64,000 nucleotides of DNA, taken from contig CAJHQP010002789.1 of NCBI GenBank assembly GCA_905132765.1, forward strand, positions 1 to 64,000. Reading direction: 5' to 3'. The translations under genes were made by a program, and so were the position numbers. How positions within the stretch are numbered: the stretch's first letter is position 1; the number at the start of each line of letters is the position of its first letter. Positions 23,960-34,794 of this stretch are shown here, piece after piece. Origin of the DNA: Moricandia arvensis (Eukaryota > Streptophyta > Magnoliopsida > Brassicales > Brassicaceae). Under the pieces are notes generated by a model, which was not told the DNA's origin, searched no databases, and saw only the letters and a program-made list of their open reading frames with translations.

Positions 23960-24240
23960 TTAAACGGCGCTAGTGTTTAGAGGAAGCGGCGGTGAGAACG
24001 TTGGTGAGCACGGTGGTGAGGGCGACGGTTTGTTCGGAAATAGTGGAAGCGGCGGCGCTAGGGTTTAGAGGAAGCGGCGGCGCTAGGGTTTAGAAGAAGC
24101 GGCGGCGCTAGTGTTTAGAGGAAGCGGCGGTGAGAACGGTGAGAATGAAGTGAGATAGATAGCCGACGTTGAGAACGATGGTTTGTTCGGAAATAGTGGG
24201 AATTCGAAATCGCCTTTGATATCGCCTTTGAGAGAGAACT
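23960..24240 (-). promoter_or_regulatory. GC-rich 5' region of the ULP1 gene with 25-bp tandem repeats
   Basis: A 25-base unit (GAAGCGGCGGCGCTAGGGTT plus TAGAG) repeats at least three times around 24048-24122, and the block GTTTGTTCGGAAATAGTGG occurs twice. It is the only GC-rich island in the element and lies just upstream of the gene on its strand, so it is likely promoter or 5' UTR. Confidence 0.5.
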
Positions 24241-24354
24241 GTTAGGGTTTCTGAATTTTGCGAAAAATTAACAAAAAAAAATCACCTTATATATTGGGTA
24301 AATAATCCGGTTAGCTTTAAAAGTACAGTGGTAAAATTTAAGGTTTGGTCCGGT

Positions 24355-24875
24355 TTAGACGACTTACAAATAAGTCGTCTGGCGGATAATGTACATCAGA
24401 CGACTTAATATTTAGTCGTCCGTTTACAGACGACTAAATATTAAGTCGTCCGAGACCCTAAAATGAACCCCTAAACTAAAATGACTAAATTAACTAACTA
24501 ACCACGTTATAAAATCAAATTATACTTCAATAGTGTTTACTATACACAAAAATGAACACGGTTAGGTAATTTTTAAATTTTTCAAAAACGGTTTTAATGC
24601 TTTCCAAAATCTAACCCTAAGAACACATACAATACTACAACATATGTTGGTGAAACCTAAACTAAAGAATATCATGACTCACTACTTTCACTCATCTATG
24701 CTGAAAACAACTGACTTTTGTTATATCTTAATTTATATCTCTTAAGACATATGTTAATTACATAATTCCCATTTTTCACTTATCAAAATATTTTTTACAA
24801 AATTTTTAAATTATGTTTAAGAATAACTGTCCAGACGACTTTCAGTTTAAGTCGTCTGAACAGACGACTTGCGAG
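24355..24875. repeat. TAAGTCGTC cluster G, sparse, right side of MULE-1
   Basis: Facing pairs occur at about 24356-24460 and again at about 24833-24872, separated by AT-rich DNA without motifs. They lie 160-670 bp from the right end. Confidence 0.8.
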
Positions 24876-25029
24876 GGTTAGAAACGTAAAAAAAATTCCG
24901 TTTTTTTGTTTGTAACAAGGGGATAGTTGTAATTTCAATAGCCTTTTAAGTTACTTTTGCCTTTGACCCAAGTTTGGGTATTCTTTTGGGTTTGACTCCA
25001 AGTTTTGAGTCACACTTGGCAATTCTCTC

Positions 25030-25038
25030 TATAATTTG
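25030..25038. repeat. MULE-1 target-site duplication, right (TATAATTTG)
   Basis: Exact partner of 15747-15755. Confidence 0.88.
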
Positions 25039-25392
25039 TTCAAAACATCATATCAATCTGCAGACGGGCCCATGCGATGTTAATCCAATCATTTAGCTTT
25101 GTTTTATATTATGTATATAAATGGTTTAAATATAATTTGAACCAATGTCACTAACGGTAATTAATCTATCTATTAAAAGATAATTATAAAAATATGTTGA
25201 AGATGCATGAGAGAGTGACACATTATCATAATGTCAGTGGTGTAAATAAACTATAAATTAAAGTTACTCTCCTAAATTGATTTTCTATTGATAATAAAGA
25301 GATATGATAAAATTACAATAATCCCTGAAGTTAGCACTAAACCTGCATCGATACTCTTTATGTGTGCAATCTCGATTAGTCGTCCTCGAGAT

Positions 25393-26082
25393 GGTAAGGG
25401 TGGGCATTTCGGTTGAAATTTGGATTCGGTTTGGTTATTTGTTCTAAAAAGTTGTAATTAAAATTGGCCAAAATTAGTTTGGTTTGTGTTTGCTTCAATT
25501 TCGGTTTGGTTTGATTTTGGTTCAATTCAATAGTTTTGGTTTTAATTTGGTTTAAAACAATTATAAAACATAAAAGATATTATCAGTTGATCACTAATTC
25601 ATTCACTTCTTCATTTTTAATAGTAAAAGAAAATGTCACAATATAAATATAGCAGATGTAATCCAATAATTTGAATCAATATCTTCAGACATAGTAGATC
25701 AGTTTTTTTCGAAAATCTAGAAAAGTTATGTTTCTTTTTTGTCGTAAAAAACAACATATTCTTCATTGTTGTTTGTGCTTTTCTATTCGTATAAAAATAA
25801 AATAGATAAAATTATGTTTAGTTATTTATGTTGAATGGTTAACTATCTTAAATTTTTAGTGTTATTAGTACATATAGTTTTCTTGGTTGAGTTTTGTGCA
25901 TATAGTTAAGCTAATCAAAACACACTTCGAGTTTGATGTTCGGTTTGATTTTAAACCAAAACCAAACCATTTGATTGATAAAAACATTAACCAAATGACT
26001 GAGATATACACTTCAGTTTAGTTTAGTTCTGTTTTGGTTTTGATTGGTTCAGTTTGGTTTTCTTTGTCCACCCCTAACGCAT
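25393..26082. repeat. non-autonomous DNA transposon candidate, GGTGGGCA-type ends
   Basis: The left end reads GGTAAGGGTGGGCA and the complement of the right end GTTAGGGGTGGACA. Inside both ends are TTCGGTTTGGTT-type repeats. The ends recall hAT-like non-autonomous elements of Brassicaceae. No clear target duplication was found. Confidence 0.45.
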
Positions 26083-26906
26083 GAACACAAATTCGAGTGT
26101 AGCAATTTTGAACAAATTATCAGAGTATGCTAATTTACTGTTTTTCTTCAGTTATGGTTGTATTTTGTGTTATTGACTATTTACCTTGTTGACATCATAG
26201 ATTTTTGTTAAAGAAATATACATGTGAAATACTAATGGTCACATATTACACATCTAACAGATAATTCCGATCTTTTCCTCACAACAAGACACTACTACTT
26301 TCTCCAAGTTGGAACAAATTTTTCAATACATTATCTGCAAGGAAATGAACATATCGACGACTGTATTCTCGAGATTCTAATTGAACCGGGGCTTCCACTT
26401 GTTTTATAATATGAAAAACCCTTGTCAATTCATCAAGTTAGTATGACTTTCATCTGTTAATTGTATTTTGTGATTCATTTGAATTTCTTTATCATATAAC
26501 TACAATGATGCTCGTTTTAAATGTTTGGTGTGTTTGTTTTCAAGTTTGGATTTGAATTATTGTGTTCTTCTCAGTTGTTTACCGATTAATTATGATAAGC
26601 ATAAATTTGGTTTTATTTTGAAAGAACTTTTACTACTCTAATATATCATGTGAGACCATATATCTATACAACATTATTCATAATTTGATTATTTTATCTG
26701 TGTCATAATTTACACTGTTCATTTTGAAGTTAGTAAAATTTATTAATTTATCTTATTTATTAATTTATCGAATATTTATTTATAGATTTTGTTTTCATTT
26801 TATTTTTATTAAATTATTTTAACGAAAGTTTCTAAACAATGAACAAAACATATAAATTATAATAAATATAGTAGCTAAATAATTTGTATAGTACAATTTT
26901 CTTTTT

Positions 26907-27155
26907 AGTACTCTCTATGTTTCATAATATAAGTTGTTTTAGTTAAAAAGACAAAAAATTAAGAAAGATATTATTTTATAATATATTATTTAATATATAA
27001 ATTAGATAAAATTGAACCAATCATAAATACATATATTTACTTTTATGTCACACTATACCCAATAAATGTAAAAGTAACCTAGAAATATGAAAAATCCTAT
27101 ATTTTGAAACAAAAAAAATCCCTAAAACTATTTACAATATAAACAGAGGCAGTAG
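26907..27155. repeat. MITE
   Basis: The left end TACTCTCTATGTTTCATAAT pairs with the complement of the right end TACTGCCTCTGTTTATATTG. It belongs to the same broad CTCC-type group as the MITEs near 4 kb. Confidence 0.5.
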
Positions 27156-27196
27156 AATAGATGTGTTAAATAAAACTCTATACAATTATACATCAA

Positions 27197-29458
27197 TCTA
27201 TACTAATAAATGTGTCATTTTAAAGCTCAATAGAATATCCACATCAGTATAAAATCATTCTTTCAAAAGACAACACATGATATTAAAAATATATAATAAA
27301 AATATAAAATATAAGAAAAATAAAGAATAAGTAAATTTATAATTTCAGAAATACAAATATTACATTAAATATCTATAGTAATATTAGCATTTGATAAAAT
27401 AAAAAAAATAAAAAAATAATAAGTATACAATATAAGAAAATAATAATAATAAATAAATACATAATATAAAAAATAAAAATATTATATTAAAATAAACAGT
27501 AAGTAAATATATAAATTCAGAAATAGACACATATTACATTAAATATCTATCATAATATTATCATTTAATATAATAATCACCACAAAAAATACACAATATA
27601 ACAAAATAAATAATAATTAAATATATAAATAAGAAATAGAAATATAAGCAAGAAAACTAGAATAAGTAAATATACAATATAATAAATAAACAATAATAAA
27701 CATACAATATAATAAATGGAAAAAACTAATTATACATCGATCAGAAAAAATGTATAGTAAAATAAATAATAAGTAAATATACCTTAGAAAAAAATACAAA
27801 TATTACATTGAACATCTATCAAATATTATAATAACTAAAGTATATAACATAAGAAAAATAACTAATTCGGTAAATAAATAATATAATAAATAAAAATATT
27901 ACATTAACATCTATTGTATATTAGGAATAAGTAAATATACAATATAAGAAATAGAAATATTACATGAAAAATCTATCGTAATATTAAAATAAGTAAATAA
28001 ATAAAATGTATAGTAAAATAAAATGTATTGTGAAATAAATAAAAAGAATATACAAGAAAAAATATAAATATTACATTAAACATCTATCATAATATTATAA
28101 TAACTAGATATATAATATAATAAAAATAAATAATAAGTAAATAAACAATATAAGATATAAAAATATTACATTAAACTTCTATTCTAATATTAGAATAAGT
28201 AAATAAAAAATAAAAGAAATAGAAATATTACATCAAAATCGTAATATCAAATAAGTAAATAAAAAAATGTATAATAAAATAAATGTATATTAAAATAAAT
28301 AATAAGTAAATATACAATATGATAAATATATATATTACATTAAACATATATTGTAATGTTAGAATAAATAAATATGCAATATAATAAATAAAAATATTAC
28401 ATAAAACATCTATCGTAATACTAAAATAAGTAAATATACAATATAAAAATAATACATAGATATACAATGTAAGAAATAAAAACACATTAAACATCTATAT
28501 CAAAAATGTATATTAAAATAAATAATAAATAAATATTAATATAAGGAATATAAATATTACATTAAACATCTATCGTATTACCGTAGATATAAAATCAATA
28601 AAATTAGAATAAGTAAATATACAATATAATATAAGAATATAATAAGTAAATATAAAATATAAGAAATAAAAAAACTATTTAAACATATATCTGAAAAATG
28701 CATACTTTTACATTTATTATTTCCAAATATTTTATAAGTAAAATATAATATAACAAAATAAATAATAAGTAAATATACAATATAAGAAATATAAATATTA
28801 CATTAAATATTTTTCATAATATTATCACTTGATACAAAAGCAAGAAAATTAGAATAAGTAAATTGATAATATAAGAAAAATAAACATAAGTAAATATAAA
28901 ATATAGAAATAGAAAAAATTAAAATTAAACATTATCTGAAAAATGTATAGTAAAAAAATAACTAGTAAATACAATATAAGAAATAGAAATATTACATTAA
29001 ACATTTATCATAATATTAGAAGAATTAAATATAAAATATTAGAAAATAAATAATAATTAAATATACAAAATAAGAAAATAGAATTGTTACATTAAACATC
29101 TATACGTAATATTATCATTTAATATAAAAGCAAGAAAATTAGAATAAGTAAAAATACATATAAGAATAAATAAACATACAATATAAGAAATAAAAAGATT
29201 ACATTAAATATCTATTATAATATTAGAATAATTAAATATACGACAGAATAAAATAAATATACAATATAAAAATATAAATATTATATTAAACATCTATTAT
29301 AATATTAACATTTGATATAAGAGCAAGAAATTAGAATACATAAATATATAATATAAGAAAAAATAAATAATAAGTAAATATGTAATATAAGAATATTTAT
29401 ATCCATTAACATTTTAAAATCAAAATAGTTTTCTGCGTAGCGCTGATTAACCCCGTAG
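27197..29458 (+). mobile_element. Helitron-like element 1 (non-autonomous, repeat-filled)
   Basis: It starts TCTATACTAATAAA after an A and ends GATTAACCCCGTAG before a T, with GCGTAGCGC just upstream as a short hairpin candidate. A 5' TC, a 3' CTRR-like end and insertion between A and T are Helitron features. No Rep/helicase gene is present. The interior is a degenerate AT-rich array with recurring blocks such as ATTACATTAAACATCTATCG and AATAAGTAAATATACAATAT. Assignment rests on the ends only. Confidence 0.5.
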
Positions 29459-32310
29459 TCTATACTAATAAAAGAGACATTTTTAGACTTCATATAACGT
29501 TTACATCACCATAAAATCATTCTTTCAAAAGACGTCAGATGGTAGTAAAAAATATATAATAAATAAATATACAATATAAGAAAATAAAGTATAAGTAAAT
29601 ATATAATTTAAGGGATAAAATATTATATTAAACATCCATAGTAATATTGACATTTATATAAGAAAAATAAAATAATAAGTATACAATATAAGAAAAATAA
29701 TAAATAAATACACAATATAAGAAATAAAAATATCAATATTCAAATAAACTATAATTAAATATAAAATTCAGAAAATATATATTTTAATATCTATCGTAAT
29801 ATTATCATTTAATATAATAAAAAATCAAATAATAATAAAATATACAATATAAGAAAAATAAATAATAATTATATTCCAATATAATAAATAAAAATATAAA
29901 GCAAGAAAATTAAAATAAATATATATATATATAGTATAAGAAAAAGTAAACAATAAGTATACAATATAATAAATGGAAAAACTAAATTACACATTGATTT
30001 AAAACTTGTATAGTAAAATAAATAATAAGTAAATATAAAATAAGAGAAATACAAATATTACGTTAAATATCTATCGTAAAAATTATAATAACAAATATAT
30101 AATGTAAGAAAAATAAATAATAATTAAACATATGAAGTATAAGAAATAAAAATATTATGTTAAACATTTAATATTAGAATAAGTAAATATACAATATAAG
30201 AAATAAAAATATTACAATCAACCAGCTATCGTAATATTAAAATAAGTAAATAAATAAAATGTATAATAAAATAAATAATAAGTAAATACACAATATGAGA
30301 AATATAAATATTACATTTAAAAACCTTATCGTAATATTAGAATATATAAATATATAATATAATAAATAAAAACATATAAAACATCCTATCGTAATGCTAA
30401 AATAAGTAAATATACAATATAAAAATATAATGTAAATATGAAATATAAAGAAATAGAAAAATACATGAAACATTAACTTAAAAATGTATATTAAATAGAA
30501 TAATAATAAATATGCAATATAAGAAACATAAATATTACATTAAACATCTATCTTAATATTACCATAGATATAAAATCAAGAAATTAGAATAGTAAATATA
30601 CAATAAATAATAAGTAAATATACAATCTAAGAAATAAAAAAAATTTAATCATTTATCTGAAAATTTATAATTTACATTTTATTTTTCCAAATATTTTATA
30701 AGTAAATATATAATATAAAAATAAATAATAAGCAAAATATATATAATATAAAAAATAGAATATTATATCAAATATTTTTTATTATAATATTATCATTTTG
30801 ATATCAAAGCCAAGAAAATTAGAATAGGTAAATATATAATATAAGAAAAAATAAACAATTAATAAATATACAATATAAGAAATAGAAAACTTAATTAAAC
30901 ATTTATAGTAAAATAAATAACCAGTAAATAATATAATATAAGAAATAAAATATTACATTAAACATCTACCGTAACATTAGAATAAATAAATATAAAATAA
31001 ATAATAAATAATAAATAATATACAAAATAAGCAAATAGAAATGTTACATTAAACATCTATCGTAATATTGTCATTTAACATAAAACAAAAAAAAATTAGA
31101 ATAAGTAAATATACAAGTATAAGAATAAATAAACATAAAATATAAGAAACAAAAATATTACATTAAGCATATATCATAATATTAGAATAAGTAAGTATAC
31201 TATAGAAGAAAAATAAATAATAACTAAATATACAATATAAGAAATAAAAAAAATACTTTATGTATTTATATGAAAAATGTATAGTAAATATACTATATAA
31301 AAAATATAAATATTAGGCCTGGGCATAAAATCCGGAATCCGAAATTCGAACCGAACCCGAACCGAAAAACCCGACCCGTTATCCGACCCGAAATGTAAAA
31401 ATACCCGAACGGGTCCTGTAGGATGGTATAAAAAATATCCGAACCCGAAATGTTATTAACCGAACCCGAACGGGGTAACCCGAAATATCTGAAATTAATA
31501 GTCAATATAAATATTTTAAATAGATATAATTATTTTAAATATTCAGTTTAATCTTTATTTTGATATGATAAATACAAAAAATATTAAAATATAAATAAAG
31601 ACCTTAAATATATAACTAGTTATAAATAATTACTTTATTATTTGCTCGTTAAAATAACAAGTCTATTCTATACTATAAAGTAATGCATATTGTTTACAAA
31701 TGATGTTTGTTTTCATGATTGATTTAAACATTTTATCAAAGAACTTTTTGTTGTTATTTTTGATATTTGGGATGTTTTTTAGATTTGGATGTTTTTTTTC
31801 TTATGGAATGTTGTTATATTCGAATTTATGTGTGTTTAGATGCTTTTTATTTCAGTTTAACCATTATGTTTTATATGTTTAGTTTAGTTATTATGTATTT
31901 ACTTCAGTATAATCCGAACCGAACCCAAAAAACCCGAAACCGAATGATATATGATTACTTTACGGGTTTTAGGATGCAATACAAATTATAACCGAAACCG
32001 AAGTGATATTATCCGAATCCCGACCCGTACTAATTAAATTTTAGTATGGGTACTAGAAGCCTAAACCCGAAAATCCGAAAACCCAAAAAACCCGATCCGA
32101 ACGCCAACGGGTACCCGAACGCCCATACCTAATAAATATTATATTAAACATCTATTATATTATTATCAGTTGATATAAAAGAAAGAAAATTAAATAAATA
32201 AATATAATATAAAAATAATAATAATAAATAAATATACAATACAAAAATATTTATATAGTTAATATTAAAAGTCAAAATAGTTCTGAGGCGTAGAGGAGAT
32301 TAACCCCTAT
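29459..32310 (+). mobile_element. Helitron-like element 2, directly abutting element 1
   Basis: It opens with the same start (TCTATACTAATAAA) and shares the following CATAAAATCATTCTTTCAAA block with element 1. It ends AGGAGATTAACCCCTAT. The body is the same degenerate repeat. It is split by an insertion at 31315-32132; without that it is about 2.0 kb, similar to its neighbour at 2.26 kb. The two copies are head to tail with no spacer. Confidence 0.5.
31315..32132. mobile_element. 0.8-kb non-autonomous DNA element nested in Helitron 2
   Basis: The left end AGGCCTGGGCA and the complement of the right end TTAGGTATGGGCG form an imperfect inverted repeat. TAAATATT (TAAATATTA if one more base is counted) flanks it at 31307 and 32133, an hAT-like 8-bp duplication, though chance is possible in such AT-rich DNA. 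Near both ends are CCGAACCCGAACC-type repeats. The middle is AT-rich without a transposase. Confidence 0.6.
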
Positions 32311-32337
32311 TTTGTTAATAAAAATATGCATTTAAAT

Positions 32338-32537
32338 GCATTAAAGTAAACCAAAACCACGTCTCGGAATTTGAAACGTTCATTTGGTTAGTTTCTTTCA
32401 AAATTAATTTAGGGCTTACGGTTACATAGTATCACTATAATAATTGGAAAAATGTTCGCGTAGTTTTATTCGCTCGCTTCCTCTTTCTCTAAGAGAAAAC
32501 AAAACAAAAGTTTAAAGAAACCCTAACGGTTACAAGT
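32338..32537 (+). promoter_or_regulatory. duplicated upstream region of gag-derived copy 2
   Basis: It matches 4558-4769 block for block (GCATTAAAGTAAA, then AATTAATTTAGGGCTTACGG, then AAAGAAACCCTAACGGTTAC). This shows that copies 1 and 2 arose by DNA duplication including the promoter, not by retroposition of a transcript. Confidence 0.65.
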
Positions 32538-33745
32538 ATGGCGGCAGCGAGTTTCCTCCGATGACTTGCACTACGAACATGGGCTCCTACGACGAAAGCG
32601 ACTTTAACTGAGCAAGAACTTTGGGACGTTGTCGAAAACGGAATCCCACCGGATCCATCAAAGATTCCAGAGCTATCTGCGACGATTCAACCCCAAGAGC
32701 TCTCTCAGTGGAGAGATCTCGTGGTGAAAGACATGAAAGCCCTCCAGTTATTGCAATCTCTCTACCAGATTCTGCTTTCAAAAAGACTCTCTCCGCCTCT
32801 TCGTCTAAAGAAGTTTGGGACAATGCTCAAAAAGAGTAACGAACAAGCGAGACCAAGTAGGTTAGAGGAGGAGTTGAGTACTTGATGTAGTAGAGGGAGG
32901 TTTGGATAAGTTAGGTTACGATGAGGATGAGTGGATGATCTGCGCCAAAGGCACAAAGAATCATATGACTCCGTACGAGAAGTACTTCTCTGTTTTGGAC
33001 AGAACACACAAAGGTAAGGTTAGGTTAGCAGACGGAACGTTTCTCAGGGTTGAAGGTAGAGGACATGTGAAGATCATGATGAAGGAAGGGAAGAAGAAGA
33101 CGATGAAGGATGTGATTTTTGTTCCAGGGTTGAACATAACGTTTTAAGTATTGATGTGCTGATAGCAAGAGGCTATTCAGTAGAATCGAAACCAGACACA
33201 TGCATTTTTCGTGATCGACAGGGGCGGTGTTTGGGGATACTGTGTGGGAGAGAAAGGACCAGTTCTGCGTTTGGACGTGATTGAAGGTAATCAGGAAGAA
33301 GAAATAGTTGTGGACTATGTAATGGCTGCTGTGATAACTAAAAGTGATTTGACTTATGATGAGGACATGTGGATGGTCTCTGGCTTCTCCACGATCCATA
33401 TGACTCCATATGAGAATGTTTTCACGGCTCTAGACAGAACACATAAAGGTAGAGTTGGGTTAAAGGATGGAACGGTTCTCTTGGCACAAGAAAAGGAGAT
33501 GTGAAGATTGTGATGAAGGGAGGAAGAAGAAGAAGACGATCAAGAATGTGCTTTTGTTCCTGAGATGATGAGAAACGGTGCTGAGTCTTAGTCAGATGGA
33601 AACATACGGATGTTCATTTAGAGAGGGAGGAGGAGGAGAATGCATTATTAGTGATGAGAGTGGAGTAGTGTATGGGGATACTATGTGGGACGGGAAAGAT
33701 ATGGCTCTACGTTTGGAGGTGATTAGAGGTAACCGCACCTCTTAA
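32538..33745 (+). pseudogene. gag/protease-derived gene, copy 2 (multiply broken)
   Basis: The ATG at 32538 gives MAAASF, then an extra base shifts the frame. The gag-like block is recognisable at 32630-32850. Two retropepsin-like segments follow in tandem. The first (DEWMICAKGTKNHMTPYEKY, then TFLRVEGRGHVKIMMKEGKK) spans about 32920-33145. The second (DEDMWMVSGFSTIHMTPYEN, then HKGRVGLKDG) spans about 33355-33500. Neither has the Asp-Ser-Gly active site. Frame breaks also occur near 33140 and 33480. The 3' flank (about 33745-33960) still matches that of copy 1, so the duplication was about 1.6 kb. Translation beyond short fragments is unlikely. Confidence 0.7.
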
Positions 33746-33990
33746 TTAGGCCACACTGTTTTGCACTTTGGTATAAGGTGGACGTATGAAGTTCTTTTTC
33801 TAGTTTGGTGTCACTCATTGTGTGGTTTTCTGTTTTGTTCGTTTTGTTTTGGGTTCTACTAGCTATCTATTGAATTATCATTTGAGATGATTAAGAATAA
33901 TTTGATTTTCATTGAGTTTAAGGTAATTTTAGATGAATTGTGAAAGTTTTATAAATTTTATTAAATCACAAATCACTCCTCTCCAGAATT

Positions 33991-34379
33991 CTATTTTTAT
34001 TTAAAATATTCTTAGTGGCAGAATAATTATATTATTTACAAATAATAAAAAATACTGAACAAATAGAAAATTTAGATTTTTTTTATATCTAGAAATTCTT
34101 TAAAAAATTCAATAAAGTTTAAATTTTTTAAAAAATTAGAATTCATTTTAAATAACATAAAATTATTAATTTATATATATCACTTTAAAATTTGAGTGTA
34201 AATCCAACTTACTAATGAACTCATCTCCGATTCGAAAACTTTTGTACCACTAGATACAACGCATATGTACCGAGCCGAATACTTGACCGATACTCTTCAA
34301 TTGCCTAATACTGATTGGATAACGCGAATATCTTTTTTTAGCAGCTATCTATTTCGTTAGACTAAGTGTTGATCATACG
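33991..34379. other. AT-rich spacer
   Basis: No coding pattern or repeat recognised between gag-derived copy 2 and the LINE-like fragment. Confidence 0.4.
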
Positions 34380-34720
34380 AGATTGTCCTTCGAGGAGCAC
34401 TTTTTCTGACCGTGTCTAATCTATGTGGGAGAAAACAAAGCTTCTGGTCCTAGCTTCTTTCGCTAGTTAGTCCGCACCGACCATCTCGTTCTGTGAAATA
34501 TGATGCATACTCACGCCCTCGAAGTTATTTTGTAGACTCTGGAAGTATCAAAGCTCCGAAGTAAAAACTGGTCAGTCCATCGGGCTAGTGGCCATATCTA
34601 GTAGGTCTGAATAATCCATCTCAAAACGGATCAAATGGATCCTCATATCTCTCATACACGAGGCTGCCCAAAGTAATCCTTCCCTCTCAGCGTGTTAAAG
34701 CCGAGAGACTTCTATGCACA
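34380..34720 (-). pseudogene. LINE-type RNase H fragment
   Basis: Read on the minus strand, broken frames show HAEREGLLWAASCMRDMRIH, then LIRFEMDYSDLLDMATSPMD, and in another frame NNFEGVSMHHISQNEMVGAD before an LA. This order fits the RNase H domain at the C-terminus of plant LINEs and RVT_3 proteins (A-E-x-x-G-L-L-W-A, a conserved D, then H-H-I-x-x-x-x-N-x-x-A-D). Stops and shifts are frequent. No reverse transcriptase lies beside it. Confidence 0.5.
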
Positions 34721-34794
34721 CATCGTAGTCCGAAAGATTCAATACTCATGTGATCCTTAACACTCCACCCTAGGCCAATAACAATGCTAGTACT

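Larger units (their letters stand above)
15756..25029. mobile_element. MULE-1: Mutator-like element with intact transposase and DUF1985/ULP1 gene
   Basis: A perfect 9-bp duplication borders 9274 bp. The ends share a weak terminal inverted repeat: the left starts GGGTTTTTTGCAAAAGT and the complement of the right starts GAGAGAATTGCCAAGTGT, and both continue with the same ~20 bases (ACTCAAAACTTGGAGTCAAA). Two genes point toward each other: MURA on plus (17178-19568) and a six-exon DUF1985-like/ULP1 gene on minus (20263-23887). Both read without a break. Non-coding parts are packed with TAAGTCGTC palindromes. ULP1-bearing MULEs ('Kaonashi') and DUF1985-bearing VANDAL MULEs are known from Arabidopsis. 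The clean duplication and open genes suggest recent, perhaps still possible, autonomous movement. Confidence 0.92.
25039..27196. other. AT-rich spacer holding two small repeats
   Basis: No gene is visible. The two supported repeats are listed separately (25393 and 26907); the remainder is AT-rich DNA. Confidence 0.5.

Noticed and set aside
15756..25029. CRISPR-like array from the regularly spaced palindromes
   Set aside because: This is plant DNA; repeats vary in length and spacing, and they sit in introns of eukaryotic genes.
27617..30473. Several Phe/Tyr/Ile-rich minus-strand frames of 60-90 codons
   Set aside because: They follow from AT-rich repeats that lack stop codons by composition; they look like membrane proteins only because of base bias.
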